Shown here: in pieces, positions 1-10,865 of the stretch
Layout of the letters: each line of letters starts with the position of its first letter
How positions within the stretch are numbered: the first letter of the stretch is position 1
Assembly (NCBI RefSeq): GCF_000224145.3
Contig: NC_020172.2
Location: 6,038,983 to 6,102,982 of the forward strand
Length of the DNA: 64,000 nucleotides
Direction of reading: 5' to 3'
From: Ciona intestinalis
Lineage: Eukaryota; Chordata; Ascidiacea; Phlebobranchia; Cionidae
Position numbers and translations under genes: made by a program
The notes under the pieces: generated by a model
Told to the model about the DNA's origin: nothing
Seen by the model: the letters and a program-made list of their open reading frames with translations, nothing else
The model's database searches: none

Positions 1-1371
1 GCTTATTATTCTTCTGTCTTTCAGAATAACCATCCCGACGTATAACATAAACAGACGAAACTCTGCTGCTTTCCAATACGACAATTCAGACATTGGTCGC
101 ATCTTCCGATTAAACTCAACTGGAATGTAATCACGAATATCTAAAATTTTCTGGTTTAAACTTTGTATAGAAATCCTGGATAATTTGGCTTCATAGTGAG
201 GTTTAATACCTTTCCACCACATTAAGAGTCGCTTTGTGACACCCAAACAACACATGTGCATATAATCAAGAATGAAATGAGACACCATTTTAACACCATG
301 CTGAACCAGCACCGACGTCCCTTTGTGGTGCGATTGATGTATTTGCAGATTAAAATTTGCATTAGTCCTTGGTGAAGCACTGTTTGTATTGTTAAAAGAA
401 ACATGACCAGAAACCAACTCATATGAACCATGGACAGTACAGCGCTCACAGCTGTTATAGCCAGAGTGAGACTTTATGCATTTTAAAGCAGAGCGACAAG
501 GTGCATCGCATATATAAACCTCACTTTCACTTATCTTAAAAGTAAGGTTGCCGCTTTTCAGGGGTGCAGATTTAAGACTATTTACATCGCGCAAAAAGTG
601 TTTTAAATACAAATCATTTGAAGGTAGCTGTCTGTGTTGTGACTTTTCGCTGCTGTATACACCAACACAAATTGGACGCATAGATAACTTGTAAACGGAG
701 ACCAAGATTGGATAAAGTTTGTAGTCTGGGGAATGTTTAAATAATGGCAACCCATCAATGTTTACAAGTAAACTATATGAAACCTCCCCACAAAGTTGGT
801 GATAGTTGTAAAGAAGAATATTTTTTAAAGCTGGAATCCAATTGTTGAAATAAACATACAATCCCCCTTCCATGTTGGTGTAAATTAACTTTGGCCTCGC
901 CAACAAGTACTTGATTGAACGTGGAAGATCCGGATACAGAGGTTGCAATCTAACAAGCAATCTAGAAACTGCAGCTTTTGGCACGTTTGTCTCCATCAAC
1001 GCCCAGTTTTTAAGAATATTAAATATTTCTGAACAAGTATTAAAGTCAATTGAGGTTGAATGTAACTGCTTAACCTCTGAAATATCCTCGCTGCTGCTGG
1101 ATGAACTTTCTAACAAATTAACATCTAATACATCAACGTCACTTTCAGAACTAGAAACTGATGAAATGTTCGCGTCACAAAAGGTAGAACTTTCATTATA
1201 GCCAGCTACATCGGTATTAAGTCCAACTTCATGTGATTGACAACGCTCCTCTGGGCTAGATGAAGTTGTGCTTGGAATCGCAAGAGCCTTTCTTCGTCGA
1301 ACCCACTGTTGTTTTCTTGACAGCAGTTCATATGGTTTATAGAATGTCCTTTGAGTTTTCTTCCGAGGCAT
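1..1371 (-). CDS. CACTA/EnSpm-like transposase, N-terminal 457 residues, open at the left edge
   Basis: A continuous minus-strand frame begins with ATG at 1369-1371 and has no stop before base 1, giving at least 457 residues. The first ~110 residues are basic and then Ser/Glu/Asp-rich (MPRKKTQRTFYKPYELLSRK, then a Ser/Asp run). The catalytic-type core follows: LLVNIDGLPLF near residue 195, YICDAPCRSALKCI near 285, GYNSCERC just after, and LDYMHMCCLGVTKRLLMWW near 370. The spacing of the Asp residues in IDG and CDAP, the Cys pair and the DYMH block match the animal EnSpm/CACTA-type transposases I know. The enzyme would cut and paste the element by binding its CACTA termini. There is no visible damage. 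The family call is from motif memory, supported independently by the CACTA terminus at 1583. Confidence 0.78.
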   Translation of the reverse strand, partial: MPRKKTQRTFYKPYELLSRKQQWVRRRKALAIPSTTSSSPEERCQSHEVGLNTDVAGYNESSTFCDANISSVSSSESDVDVLDVNLLESSSSSSEDISEVKQLHSTSIDFNTCSEIFNILKNWALMETNVPKAAVSRLLVRLQPLYPDLPRSIKYLLARPKLIYTNMEGGLYVYFNNWIPALKNILLYNYHQLCGEVSYSLLVNIDGLPLFKHSPDYKLYPILVSVYKLSMRPICVGVYSSEKSQHRQLPSNDLYLKHFLRDVNSLKSAPLKSGNLTFKISESEVYICDAPCRSALKCIKSHSGYNSCERCTVHGSYELVSGHVSFNNTNSASPRTNANFNLQIHQSHHKGTSVLVQHGVKMVSHFILDYMHMCCLGVTKRLLMWWKGIKPHYEAKLSRISIQSLNQKILDIRDYIPVEFNRKMRPMSELSYWKAAEFRLFMLYVGMVILKDRRIIS

Positions 1372-1529
1372 AATATTCCAGCAAACAAAACACAATGTAA
1401 ATATAATTCTTATCTATCCCTTTAATAAAATAACTATGGTTATATTAATTGACAGCAAAGAAACAGAGGTGCAAATGTACAAGGCTTTATCTAGTTGGGG
1501 TGATTGGTTGGGAGTTATTAAATGTTCAA

Positions 1530-1583
1530 CACTAAAATGAGGGACAGAGAGAAACTATTTTCCCTCTGTCCCTACTTTTAGTG
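1530..1583. repeat. CACTA terminus forming a 54-bp inverted repeat
   Basis: CACTAAAA at 1530-1537 pairs with TTTTAGTG at 1576-1583, and GAGGGACAGAGAGAAA pairs almost perfectly with TTTTCCCTCTGTCCCT. The whole segment folds into one hairpin with a very short loop. The outer end is the transposon terminus and the inner CACTA copy is subterminal. Confidence 0.85.
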
Positions 1584-2332
1584 CTGTCCGTTTTGTTCAG
1601 ACGTACCACCCTGAAAATGAACAGCAAATTAAAGAGCATTGGTAAAAAGTTGAATGTTAATTTCAATAAACTGAGAGAGCAACAATTTAATTAAAATATT
1701 GTAATTTGTGGAACTAATGTAGCGGGGAGAGTACGACAGGTGGTGTAAGGGTATCACCTGTGCCGCCCACACTAACCCCCAACTTCTTTTCTAATAAAAT
1801 ATACAGCGGGTATTATTGACCAAAAACTTTAGTCAGGCAACTCAACTATAACGATGCCTTCTCAAAAATAAACCTTTTGGAGATTTTGTTAATATATAAA
1901 AACAATAGTTTTACGGTTCCTAATTTCCCGCCAGATAATTCAATAATTCAAAAACAACTATTTACAGAAAGCGCGCGAAACACAGAGATCCCATTAACAA
2001 CATTACGTTTATTTCACTCCCCTTTCTCCTAAACCGATTCGTTCGTTCCTTCGATCATATTTTAGGCATCTATCACCCCAGTCCCCAATGAGTGTTTATT
2101 TAAAAGTAAATATGCGAGAATATATTATCGGTAAATCTGTTGCGCAATCAAAGCTAAAATCCAAAACCGCGCACACACACGTCGTGTATTTGAAGTTACG
2201 ATTCCTTTGTTTATAATTAGTAGCTTTTTCGAAACCATTGTTACGTAAAATACATATTTGTCTGCCTGATAAGTTGGTCTTACTGCGAGGATGCCAGCTT
2301 TATACGCGAAGTTCGCCGTTTTATAATGTAAT

Positions 2333-2520
2333 AGCGTGGGGGAGGATGGGACACCCTTTCATTCTATTTTCTCGCCCCATTTGGTAGTAAACAAAGAACA
2401 TTCAAAGAATTATAAAACCATATCCTCACGACCCCCATAGACCGATGTTAAGTATATAAAACACGATCAGGATGTTTGGATATTATGTGCTGAAGGTGTC
2501 CCATCTTACCCCAGAGTAAT
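2333..2520. mobile_element. MITE-like element, family A
   Basis: A ~190-bp non-coding element with imperfect terminal inverted repeats: gggggaggatgggacacc at the left and ggtgtcccatcttacccc at the right. Its inner part (tagtaaacaaagaacattc, aacacgatcaggat) recurs at 6220, 12948, 16418 and 35263. It may belong to the MITE class reported from Ciona, but I cannot confirm the family name. Confidence 0.75.
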
Positions 2521-3189
2521 ATACGCTTGTTTTATCCTAGTTTTACATGTGATACGCCAAAGATAAAATCGACCATACATAATCGAGGAAACGCCATAGG
2601 CAATCATGTATGTGCCAAAGATAATCCACATGAAACATCCGACTGGGATAGTTGATTATTTGTGAGTTAACACCTACTTGAGCCATTTTTTTTTTCAGAA
2701 TTTTCTTTAATTTCTTGAACTTTTTTTTATTTTGCCGTGTTAAGCCCGCAACGTCAAAAAGTGAAAGAGTTTCAGGTAACCGGACCACTTGAGACGTGAA
2801 AGAGTTCTGGTTTCCGCATATATAGACATCTTCTAATTGGTTTATACGGTGTCGTGATATATTCGTGCTTTTAGCATTTATTCTTTAATCTCGTAATTGA
2901 AATCAAATCATTATATATATTTATAATTTTTAGACTAAATTTTTAGATTTAAAACCGCATATTTTTACCGTTTGATCAAAAGCGCTAAATTCAATATGCA
3001 CCTTAAACTTTAATTAAATGATTGCACTCTATAAACTATTTTGAACTAGACATAGTTTTGTAAACCATATTATAAAAGCCTTTATGAAATAGCTCCCCAA
3101 ATGTCGACTGGGGTGTGTGCAGGTGGGCGTTCCCGACCTGCCGTTGACGTGATATATTCGTTTCGACTGATATATTTGTACCGGGCGCT

Positions 3190-3202
3190 ATTGCGCATGC
3201 GC
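3190..3202. promoter_or_regulatory. NRF1-like palindrome
   Basis: ATTGCGCATGCGC contains the full GCGCATGCGC palindrome bound by NRF1 in animals, within a locally GC-rich stretch (3105-3230) in otherwise AT-rich DNA. A short ATG frame with a good start context lies 150 bp downstream (3346-3411). It may mark a promoter whose gene I could not trace. Confidence 0.35.
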
Positions 3203-3937
3203 TGAGACTCTATTGTGTCTGCGCAGTAAGTCGGAACAAATACAATGACGACCTGGTCCAAATTTATAGTTTTTGATTTAAAGTCAGCAGAACTGAGTTG
3301 AGTATATGTTATTTGTAGCCTAGAAAAAACAAGTAGTACTAATTAATGGCGGCTGACGCTCTTAACCACAGTTGGTTCGGAATCGATGATGGCCGGGAGA
3401 GCAATACATAAATTGAACATATGTACAGCTAACATAAAATTTCTTACTCTCTTCTGGCTTTTTGAATTCCTTCATTGCTTCCAGTGATACGGAACAACTT
3501 CAGGGCCACCCTGCCCAGTAATGTGTGATAACAAACACGAACTTTACCGAAACCCATTGTTTCCCAACAGTCGTTGCTACGAATATGTGATTCGTAAATT
3601 CCTACTAAACCTATAACAGCAATTATTGCATAACAATTGGTAGTGTTTTGAACGATAATGGGTAAATATTGTATGCTACAAATGTATATGAACTTGTAAT
3701 AACAGAAAATTGATAATAACTATTGATAAAGTTTATATTTTTGCTACACTGTTATTCGCACAAGCCACTTCTCATAAATTATCTCTAAGTGCAAATGGAC
3801 TGAATTTGGAATATATTTTCAAAATATTATTTTTATATTATTTCAGTATATTATGTTTGAATAACCCATGAGGTATAAATTACTAAATTAAAAGCAAATC
3901 TTTCAATAGTTTGGCAATGAAAGACATACAAAACTAC

Positions 3938-4552
3938 AATGTGGGGGAAGATGGGACTCTAAATTGAAATATATTTACATTAGCAGTATTCTGCAACTTG
4001 TAGTTAACCTACCGAATTTAACCGGCTGTGCTAGTTTCTTTGCCATGTAAACTTCATATATATAACGTTAAAACGATATTTTTTGTTCTTTTTATCTCAA
4101 ATTAAAGTCATATTGACCCCTGCCTATTTTCCTCATGTTTAGATCTCAGTTTAACAAAACTAAAACTAGTTTTATGAGACAAAATCAAATTGTACGAAAT
4201 ATTCAAGTTTATTTTATGAAGCTATGAAACTAGTTTAATCGTTCGCACACGCAAACTAAAAAAATCTTTGGCTTTACTATGATTTAGCGAGCATTCAAAA
4301 TTAGCACCTTACTATTTCGCATTCTTTACCTGTTCAAAGTATACTGTTTCTATTTTTCATATTTTTTTTAATATTTAAAAACAATAACCGGCTTTGACGC
4401 GGGTTTTAAAAAGTCGTGATAATACTGTCGAATAATTCTGTAACCTTATTTTCCTGTTTATCATTAAATGGGGATCCGTAAAAAGAAAATGAAAAAAAAG
4501 TCTCGGCTGACAATGTGTCCCTTCTTCCCCCACCCTACTACACATTCAATTT
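3938..4552. mobile_element. Long family-A element (~615 bp)
   Basis: The ends (gtgggggaagatgggac near 3941 and gtcccttcttcccccacc near 4517) are inverted repeats of each other and match the family-A termini. The 580 bp between them is unlike the 190-bp copies. It is non-coding as far as I can see, and could be a longer relative or one carrying an insertion. Confidence 0.5.
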
Positions 4553-5392
4553 AAACCCCATACGAGTATATTATTTAAACTCTGTCAGACAGAGTCACGT
4601 GTCTGCTTTTGTGTTAAAGTTGTTACAACTCTTGGTAACTATGGTGGCCTTTACCAAAGTAAATAGATAGCTATACAATATCTAAAGATGTTCTTTGGCT
4701 ATAACGGCAGGTATATGAAACACAACCCATACAGAGAGCCATATACAAATACCTAGTAGTCCAGCCCAATTTGAAGAGAAATTTGAACTTAAAAATCAAA
4801 TTTAAAAGCTGGAAAGTCTAAAAAACATGCGTAAATTGTTTTCTCTATTGAAAAAACTCACAAACGGGATTTAGAAGCGCTGAATTTGTGATTTTTAGTC
4901 ATTTAATGTGGGTAATTTTATATATTTTTCGCAAAGAATGTTTGGTAAGGTAAGATATTTTACGCCTTCACACAAAAGGAAAACGTAAACAAAACCTAAC
5001 AAGTTCGTTTAAATTCATTGCGGAAGTCAACGCTTTCGGACACACAAAGGCGACGCTACCTATAGCGTGCCTCCGATATTTATATTGGCAGCAGAGCGAA
5101 TAGAATAGACACCAAGCGATTCAAGTTTGTTATGAATAGCACAATGTATAGATATATATATGGTGTATACACATGAAAGGTAACATATGGCCATAGTATG
5201 GGGGGAAGTAGATTGCCCGTACCAGGGTGCTACGGATAATTACACGCAGCCCTTATTACTATGGTGTAGCCCTGTAGCGGTTGTGTGTGCTTCGAGCACA
5301 GATTTTTATAGTTTATACCAAAAGATGTGTAGCTAGGTGGGGATAAAGGGCGAGAAGAAACTTTCTTCGGTTGAAATCGTGAAAAAAATGAA

Positions 5393-6075
5393 GATTGTGA
5401 CGTCATCAATATATTTAAGTTGATTATGACATCACAGTCACTACATAATGGACGAATCGAGGATTCTGCTGAACCTTGACGCGCGGTTTCGTCGCAGTGG
5501 TAACAATGGCTTGTATGACGTCATAGTCGTCGTTGTCATGATGTCTTTGGTCTCAATATCGCATCCTACAATGATGTTTGTTACGTCATAGATATTTAAG
5601 TGTTACGTCACAATACCTTGTGGGGTCGTCCAATTATGGTTCGTGGACAATGGGAAGAATTTTCGTTTCCGCGGGTTCATTTTCCACGCTTGTGACGTCA
5701 TAAAATTGACTTCTTTACCCTGATGACGTCATAAATTGATAAAATTGTGATGTAACATTGTATTATATTGTGACGTACCTGGCACGCGGGAAGGAGTATT
5801 GTGACGTCATCATCTGTCGTTACTGTAAGGAATTGTTACGTCATAAGACAGCAACCATTATGACGTTATATTTACCATTTGGAATAATATTGACAGCAGG
5901 TTTTAAAGCCGATTGGTTTCGGAAACGTTCGGCAACTTTCGGAAGCAAGTTCGGGTATTTGAAAGCCGATCCGCTCGTGGAAAGGGGGGTGGGTTGTTGC
6001 GTCATATTGCAGTTAATGATGTCATACTTGGAATAACATTGGTTCGCCGTCTTCGTGGTTGTGACGTCACAGACT
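5393..6075. promoter_or_regulatory. Cluster of CRE-like TGACGTCA octamers
   Basis: At least nine TGACGTCA/TTACGTCA sites occur in ~680 bp (for example 5398, 5517, 5582, 5691, 5722, 5799, 6061), with no recognisable coding region. The octamer is the CREB/ATF palindrome. It is also a dispersed element throughout this genome segment, so density alone does not prove an enhancer. Confidence 0.3.
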
Positions 6076-6115
6076 GGCTCATTGTAAATTCGAAGCAAAT
6101 GGAACGCCTGTGTAA

Positions 6116-6212
6116 CAATAACAGCGTGTTTAACGACTGTTGTTTTGCTGCTAAATTCCTTCTCTTCGTTGTTTTAGTTAATTTGATCTTCGCTATCGTA
6201 TTTAAAGTTATA
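6116..6212 (+). repeat. Dispersed ~100-170 bp repeat, family C
   Basis: This copy carries the shared core gtttaacgactgttgttttg followed by cttctcttcgttgttttagt and cttcgctatcgtatttaaag. Full copies begin near gtttagcagccacgctttta and end near cgaagagataaataaaa. Other clear copies lie at 14656, 15465, 16876, 20140(-), 22160(-), 27356, 38600(-), 39897(-), 43800, 50545(-), 51445, 57775, 59625, 61285, 62005 and 63800. No terminal inverted repeats and no coding content; the class is unknown. Confidence 0.75.
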
Positions 6213-6219
6213 AATATAG

Positions 6220-6412
6220 TTGGATGGGGAAAGACGGGACACCTTGAGCACATGATATCCAAATATCCTGATCGTGTTTTAAACAATTAACAACGGTCTA
6301 CGGGAGTCGTGAGGATACGGTTTTATAATTCTTTGAGTGTTCTTTATTTACTACTAAAAGGGACGAGAAAATAGAATGAACAGGTGTCCCATCTTCCCCA
6401 ACCTTACTATGT
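6220..6412. mobile_element. MITE-like element, family A
   Basis: The copy runs from tggggaaagacgggacacc to ggtgtcccatcttccccaac, in inverted orientation relative to the 2333 copy. It is directly preceded by a family-C repeat. Confidence 0.8.
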
Positions 6413-7147
6413 TTCAATCCTTAATATTAAAATCAATTTTTAGTTGTGTTCTAATCACAGAAATAAAAAAGAAAAGAACGTGCATCTCCAATGTCGGCAA
6501 AGGAGAGAGCATGATACACTCTCTCTCTTTCGCGGGTCGTTCCCGTTTACTATTGTAGTCAATGGAGTCGATGACGTTTTATGTAGTTTTTCTTCGTTTT
6601 TTGACTTAATTTAAAGTTATAGTGTAAAACAACTATTTTCTAATATACATATATTTCTTACAAATCGTTTGTTTAAAATTTTTAACTAATTTTTTTAAAT
6701 AATTAAATTTCCTAAACAAGTGGTAAACTGTAAGCGTTACCCTACTAAATAACTAAACTGGCCTAATACACTTGAGTGGTTAGTGTAGTTTTTAAAATAA
6801 ACAGGTAAAACCTTCCAAAAATACTATGCGCCTATCTTTTACAATGGAGACGAAGGAAAATGGGGACTGAGTTGGCGGTCACGTGAATAGAAAAAAGAAT
6901 ATATCACGGTTTAGGGCAATTGCGCGTTCTACTCTTTTTTATTTCTGTGGTTCTAATCGACTGGTGTTTATTACGTCACAAGTTTGATTGACACCTTCTT
7001 AGATTGAGGATTGTGACGTCGCCCTGATGACGTAGGTCGGTTCTTTCTTCGGGACTTCCCCTTCAATATGAATTGTGACATGTAGTTGCTACGTAATACT
7101 GATGACGTCACGGCAGGTAAGCTGGAACGAAAGGAAGTGACGTCATT

Positions 7148-7325
7148 GAACGGCTCAGTGGTTGGAGCAGCTACCAAACTAGGGAATTTGGGTTCAAGGC
7201 TCGTCGTTGCTATCATTGTGGGCGTATGTGTCCTTGGTAAGACACTTAACGGCAATTGTTGTAACCCAGCGGTCTCTAATTGGGTTTTCCGAATTGTCGG
7301 CCATACATCACAAAAAATACCCACC
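7148..7325 (+). mobile_element. tRNA-derived SINE (head and body)
   Basis: An A-box-like segment (ggctcagtggttggagc, 7151-7167) and a B-box-like segment (gggttcaaggctcg, 7189-7202) mark an RNA polymerase III promoter of tRNA origin. The body gtgggcgtatgtgtccttgg follows, then the complement of the 'ttagtgaccactgggttg' block shared by many copies. Other copies carry one or more ~97-bp tail units after the body. Confidence 0.75.
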
Positions 7326-7822
7326 ACGTGAAGATAAAAAAATCATTAATTTATTCAGTCGTTGGGGAGTAAATATTTCGATCAACATAGAAATCACATA
7401 CCTTCCATCACGCGGAAACGGATACACGAAAGGTCGCTCCTTTTTCCAAATTAATTTAATGTTTCGAACAGGTTGATTATTTCCAATACTGCCAGCAAAT
7501 TTATTAAAATCAATTTCTTTTGGCATTTTTTAAGTTTCTAACTTTAAAATTTTGCTAATTTGCATATTTTTTCCTATTTTTGTCCCCAAATAATTTAAGA
7601 TATGACGTCACAATCCCACGTCAGCTGACGTAAAATAGAAATGTTATATATTTAAATTACTTTTTATTTTTTTGTTAAAATTCCGAAATTTTCTTGATAA
7701 TTAAGAAACAATCTACGTTTTTAAAAATAATGTCTCGTTAAATTGATTTGTCTTCGTTAAAAACAAGTTTACAGCGAAAAAAACAGAAAAAACGGCCTAT
7801 TCGCGTCAAATACGAAAAAATA

Positions 7823-10236
7823 ATGGCGAGCCCACGAACAAGAAGAGTTTTAAAAGATTTAAAAGTAACGAATGGAAACAAGGTAAAATGTTTGTGTATT
7901 TATAATGTAATGACCCCCCTATGTTATCTGCTAACCACTATAGCTATAAACCGTATACGTAACAGCCATCCACTAACCCATATAACCACCAATATATTGA
8001 AAACATTTTACAATGGACAACTTAGACAACCCATTAGTGACCACTGGGTTGAAGCAATTGCTGTTAAGTGTCTTGTCCAAGGACACAAACGCCCACAACG
8101 GTAGCCAAATAACCACACTAACCTCACTGGGTATCGTAATTGAAAGTTACATTCGTTCACTCCCCAACCCCCTTTTTTCATCCCCAGTCATGCTTTGAAT
8201 GCGGGACCTTGAACCCCCAATGGGTGTCGGTCACCTACGGAATCTGGATTTGCCTTGAATGTTCGGGGAAACATCGGGGGCTCGGGGTTCATCTGAGTTT
8301 TGTTCGTTCGACGACAATGGATAAATGGAAAGAAGCAGAACTTGAAAAAATGAAGGTTGTGTTCGATATTTATTTAAGTTTAATTATTGGTAATTATAAA
8401 AAATTATGATTTAGAACTCACCAAATTATCACACAACTTGTTGAGAAATTCAATTCATTGAACATCTAATTTATATGATTTCTATTATGGTTCAACATTT
8501 ACACTATAAGTTCGATTTACTTCAAATTTTAATTATTTAATTCTAGATTGGCTGAAGTGATATTTTCAATTTTTGGAACTTATTTAATTTTTTTCAAGTT
8601 TATATTTTATTTGATTTCAATTTTTAATCCCAGGTGGGCGGAAATGATCTTTGTCGGAAGTTNNNNNNNNNNNNNNNNNNNNNNNNNNNNNNNNNNNNNN
8701 NNNNNNNNNNNNNNNNNNNNNNNNNNNNNNNNNNNNNNNNNNNNNNNNNNNNNNNNNNNNNNNNNNNNNNNNNNNNNNNNNNNNNNNTAAGAAATTAGTT
8801 AAATGTTGGCGTGGTTGTTATAAGAATACCATAAGATTTTTATGTTTTAATTCAAGAATTTATAGGAATTTTCTATTTTTATTAAATAATAGCCTGAAAT
8901 ATTTTCAAATTTTTTTGAAATAATATTTTTTATTTCCAGCACAAAACAACAGTCGCTACCTCGGCATCGGGAACCAACCAATCAGGAACGAGGAAACTGA
9001 GGGTGACTTTTTATCAGGCGCGATGTCCTCCTTGACCACTGGGTGGCAGGTGGCGTCTAAGTGGACGGCGAGTGCCGCGACCGCTGCCAAGGAAAATGTG
9101 AGTTCAAAATAAACAGATTTCCATCCAGTTATTTGTCTTGAAATTAGCGCAACATCGCTGGTTAATCTGTTCGGCTGTTACTATATGTGTTGTTATGATA
9201 TCTTCCAGGCGGTAAAACTCGGCAGTCAAGCTTCAACGATCGCGACCGACCTCGGGTCAAAGGTTAGCGACAAGGTCGTGAAGCCGACTCAGCAAAAAAT
9301 CAACGAAGGCCGAGTCGTTGATGACATCACGTCAAGTGTGACATCATGGGCGGGAAAGGTTTGTGATGTCATTGATGTGGTTATGATTTCATAGATATTG
9401 GTTATGATGTCATAAATATTAGTTGTGATGTCGTAGATATTGGTTGTGATGTCATAATTGTTGTTTCGTTACAGTTGAGTAGTTACGGAAAATCTGGAAT
9501 TACAAGTTTGAGCAACATTATACAGAACAAGGGGTGAGTTGGGGTTATTAGGGGTCAGCAGGGGTTACTAGGGGTCAGTGGGGTTATTAGGGGTCAGGGT
9601 AGCTATTGTGGTTCAAAGGGGTTACTAGGGGTCAAGTTTAGCATTGGTTTTATCACCCAGACTATAATTGACCCTGCTATAAACCTAACTGCAGGGTAAA
9701 GGTTGTTTTAACTTAAGTTTAAACGTGGGGCGCTAAAAATCTTGGGGCCAATAAACCCAGGCTCCTGTGACGTAAATCTCACTCCCATGGTGGTTGGTCC
9801 ATGGGTTGTAGTGTGTGGTTGGTAATTGTGGTTTGCTATGATTTAAATAAACATTAATTGCTTAAGTTAAATTAACCCCCCACCCAGACAACAAGAGGAT
9901 GACGTAAACAGCGAGTTCTGGGACACCTTCGGATCCTCGACGATAAATCCGACCAATCAGAAGCCTCCGTCCACCGAATTTGATGACGTCATCAAAACGT
10001 CACGTGATAAACCTGCACCAATGAAAACGGAGGACGAAGATTTAGAAGCGTGGTTGAACGCCGATTCCACGGCGCCCGTGACGTCAGCTGTGACGTCATC
10101 AAACGCGACGTCATCCGAAGTGACGTCATCGGGCCAAAAAGATTCGTGGGGAGGATGGGAGGAGGTAGGATGGGACAGCGTTGACGTCACGAAAACTAAC
10201 AATGAAGTCAGTGTGATGTCATCAAAGAACGATTAA
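7823..10236 (+). CDS. ARFGAP1: ADP-ribosylation factor GTPase-activating protein 1
   Basis: Exons are 7823-7882, 8188-8355, 8634 into the gap, 8940-9097, 9209-9358, 9475-9533 and 9888-10236. The start MASPRTRRVLKDLKV is nearly identical to human ARFGAP1. Exon 2 carries the ArfGAP zinc finger (CFECG ... ICLEC, Cys22/25/42/45) and the arginine finger in SGKHRGLGVH (Arg50). Later exons give the NNSRYLGIGN and MSSLTTGW segments that match the amphipathic lipid-packing region of the family, and a C-terminus with EDLEAWL and DSWGGWEEVGWDS. It would stimulate GTP hydrolysis by Arf1 on Golgi membranes and sense curvature. Part of the ArfGAP domain and following residues is lost in the 125-base gap. 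The C-terminal exon contains several TGACGTCA copies read as VTS. Confidence 0.95.
8012..8105 (-). mobile_element. SINE body fragment in ARFGAP1 intron 1
   Basis: It holds the shared block acccattagtgaccactggg, then ttgctgttaagtgtcttg and ccaaggacacaaacgccca. This is the minus-strand form of the body in the 7148 SINE. Confidence 0.7.
8663..8787. other. Assembly gap (125 N)
   Basis: A run of N interrupts ARFGAP1 exon 3 just after the residues VGGNDLCRKF, in the second half of the ArfGAP domain. Confidence 0.99.
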
Positions 10237-10865
10237 CCCGCTAGGTGGCGATGTTTCCATTGTGACGCATAATTAGTCTTGTCTAACTGTTGTGACGTCA
10301 TAGTAGCTATTGTAAATCCGTGCGCTAATATAATGTGTTGTGTCGAGATGGGACGGTTGAATACATTGTTCCATGGTGTAACTTGAGTAGATGGGTTTGG
10401 TTACCTTTCATGGGGTGGCTGTACAAGACGACGTACCCGCTGTAGGAACATCAAGCAATGATAATTTATTATTTCAGATTTATTTAACAGAATTTATCAA
10501 GTTTAGCGCGATTTTGGTGCTTGTTACGTCATAATATTCGAATTGTTACGCAGAAAGATTTTCTGTTTTTCTTTTTTTTATCAGTTATTATAATGTTTTT
10601 ATGGAATTAGGTGAAAATAGAACAAAATTGAAATATTTTAAACTTTCGTAGTCGATTATGTGGTCAGTGTACGTAACAGGAGCAATATGACGTGTAAATG
10701 AGTGATTGTTACGTATGGTGTTTCAATTGTGAGGTTTAGTTTCAACCGAGTTCTAAAATTTCACGAAAATCTCCTCTTATTACGTAACAAACGTTAACCG
10801 GGAATTCCCCGAAGATCCCTTGATTATTCTTAATAGTGGTATCTGTTACGTCACAATACAAGAAC

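Larger units (their letters stand above)
1..1583 (-). mobile_element. CACTA/EnSpm-type DNA transposon, right-hand part
   Basis: The element is read on the minus strand. It ends at 1583 with TAGTG (CACTA on its own strand), preceded by a hairpin and by a transposase frame that runs off the left edge. The 3 bases that follow (ctg, 1584-1586) would be the target-site duplication, since CACTA elements make 3-bp duplications; the other end is outside the window, so this cannot be confirmed. The transposase frame is open throughout what is visible, so the copy looks young. Confidence 0.8.
1584..7822. other. Gene-poor interval before ARFGAP1
   Basis: No convincing multi-exon coding region was found on either strand. 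The interval holds MITE-like elements (2333-2520, 3938-4552, 6220-6412), one SINE (7148-7325), a dispersed ~100-bp repeat (6116-6212), a possible NRF1 site (3190-3202) and a cluster of TGACGTCA-type octamers (5393-6075 and 7010-7150). Short open frames here lack homology that I can recognise. Confidence 0.6.

Noticed and set aside
222-449. 75-residue minus-strand frame at the left edge
   Set aside because: It is a shadow of the transposase, which uses another minus-strand frame that is open over the whole 1-1371 interval.
5758-6290. Overlapping 85-125-residue frames on both strands
   Set aside because: No homology, frames overlap each other, and the region includes a family-C and a family-A repeat; no splice pattern supports them.
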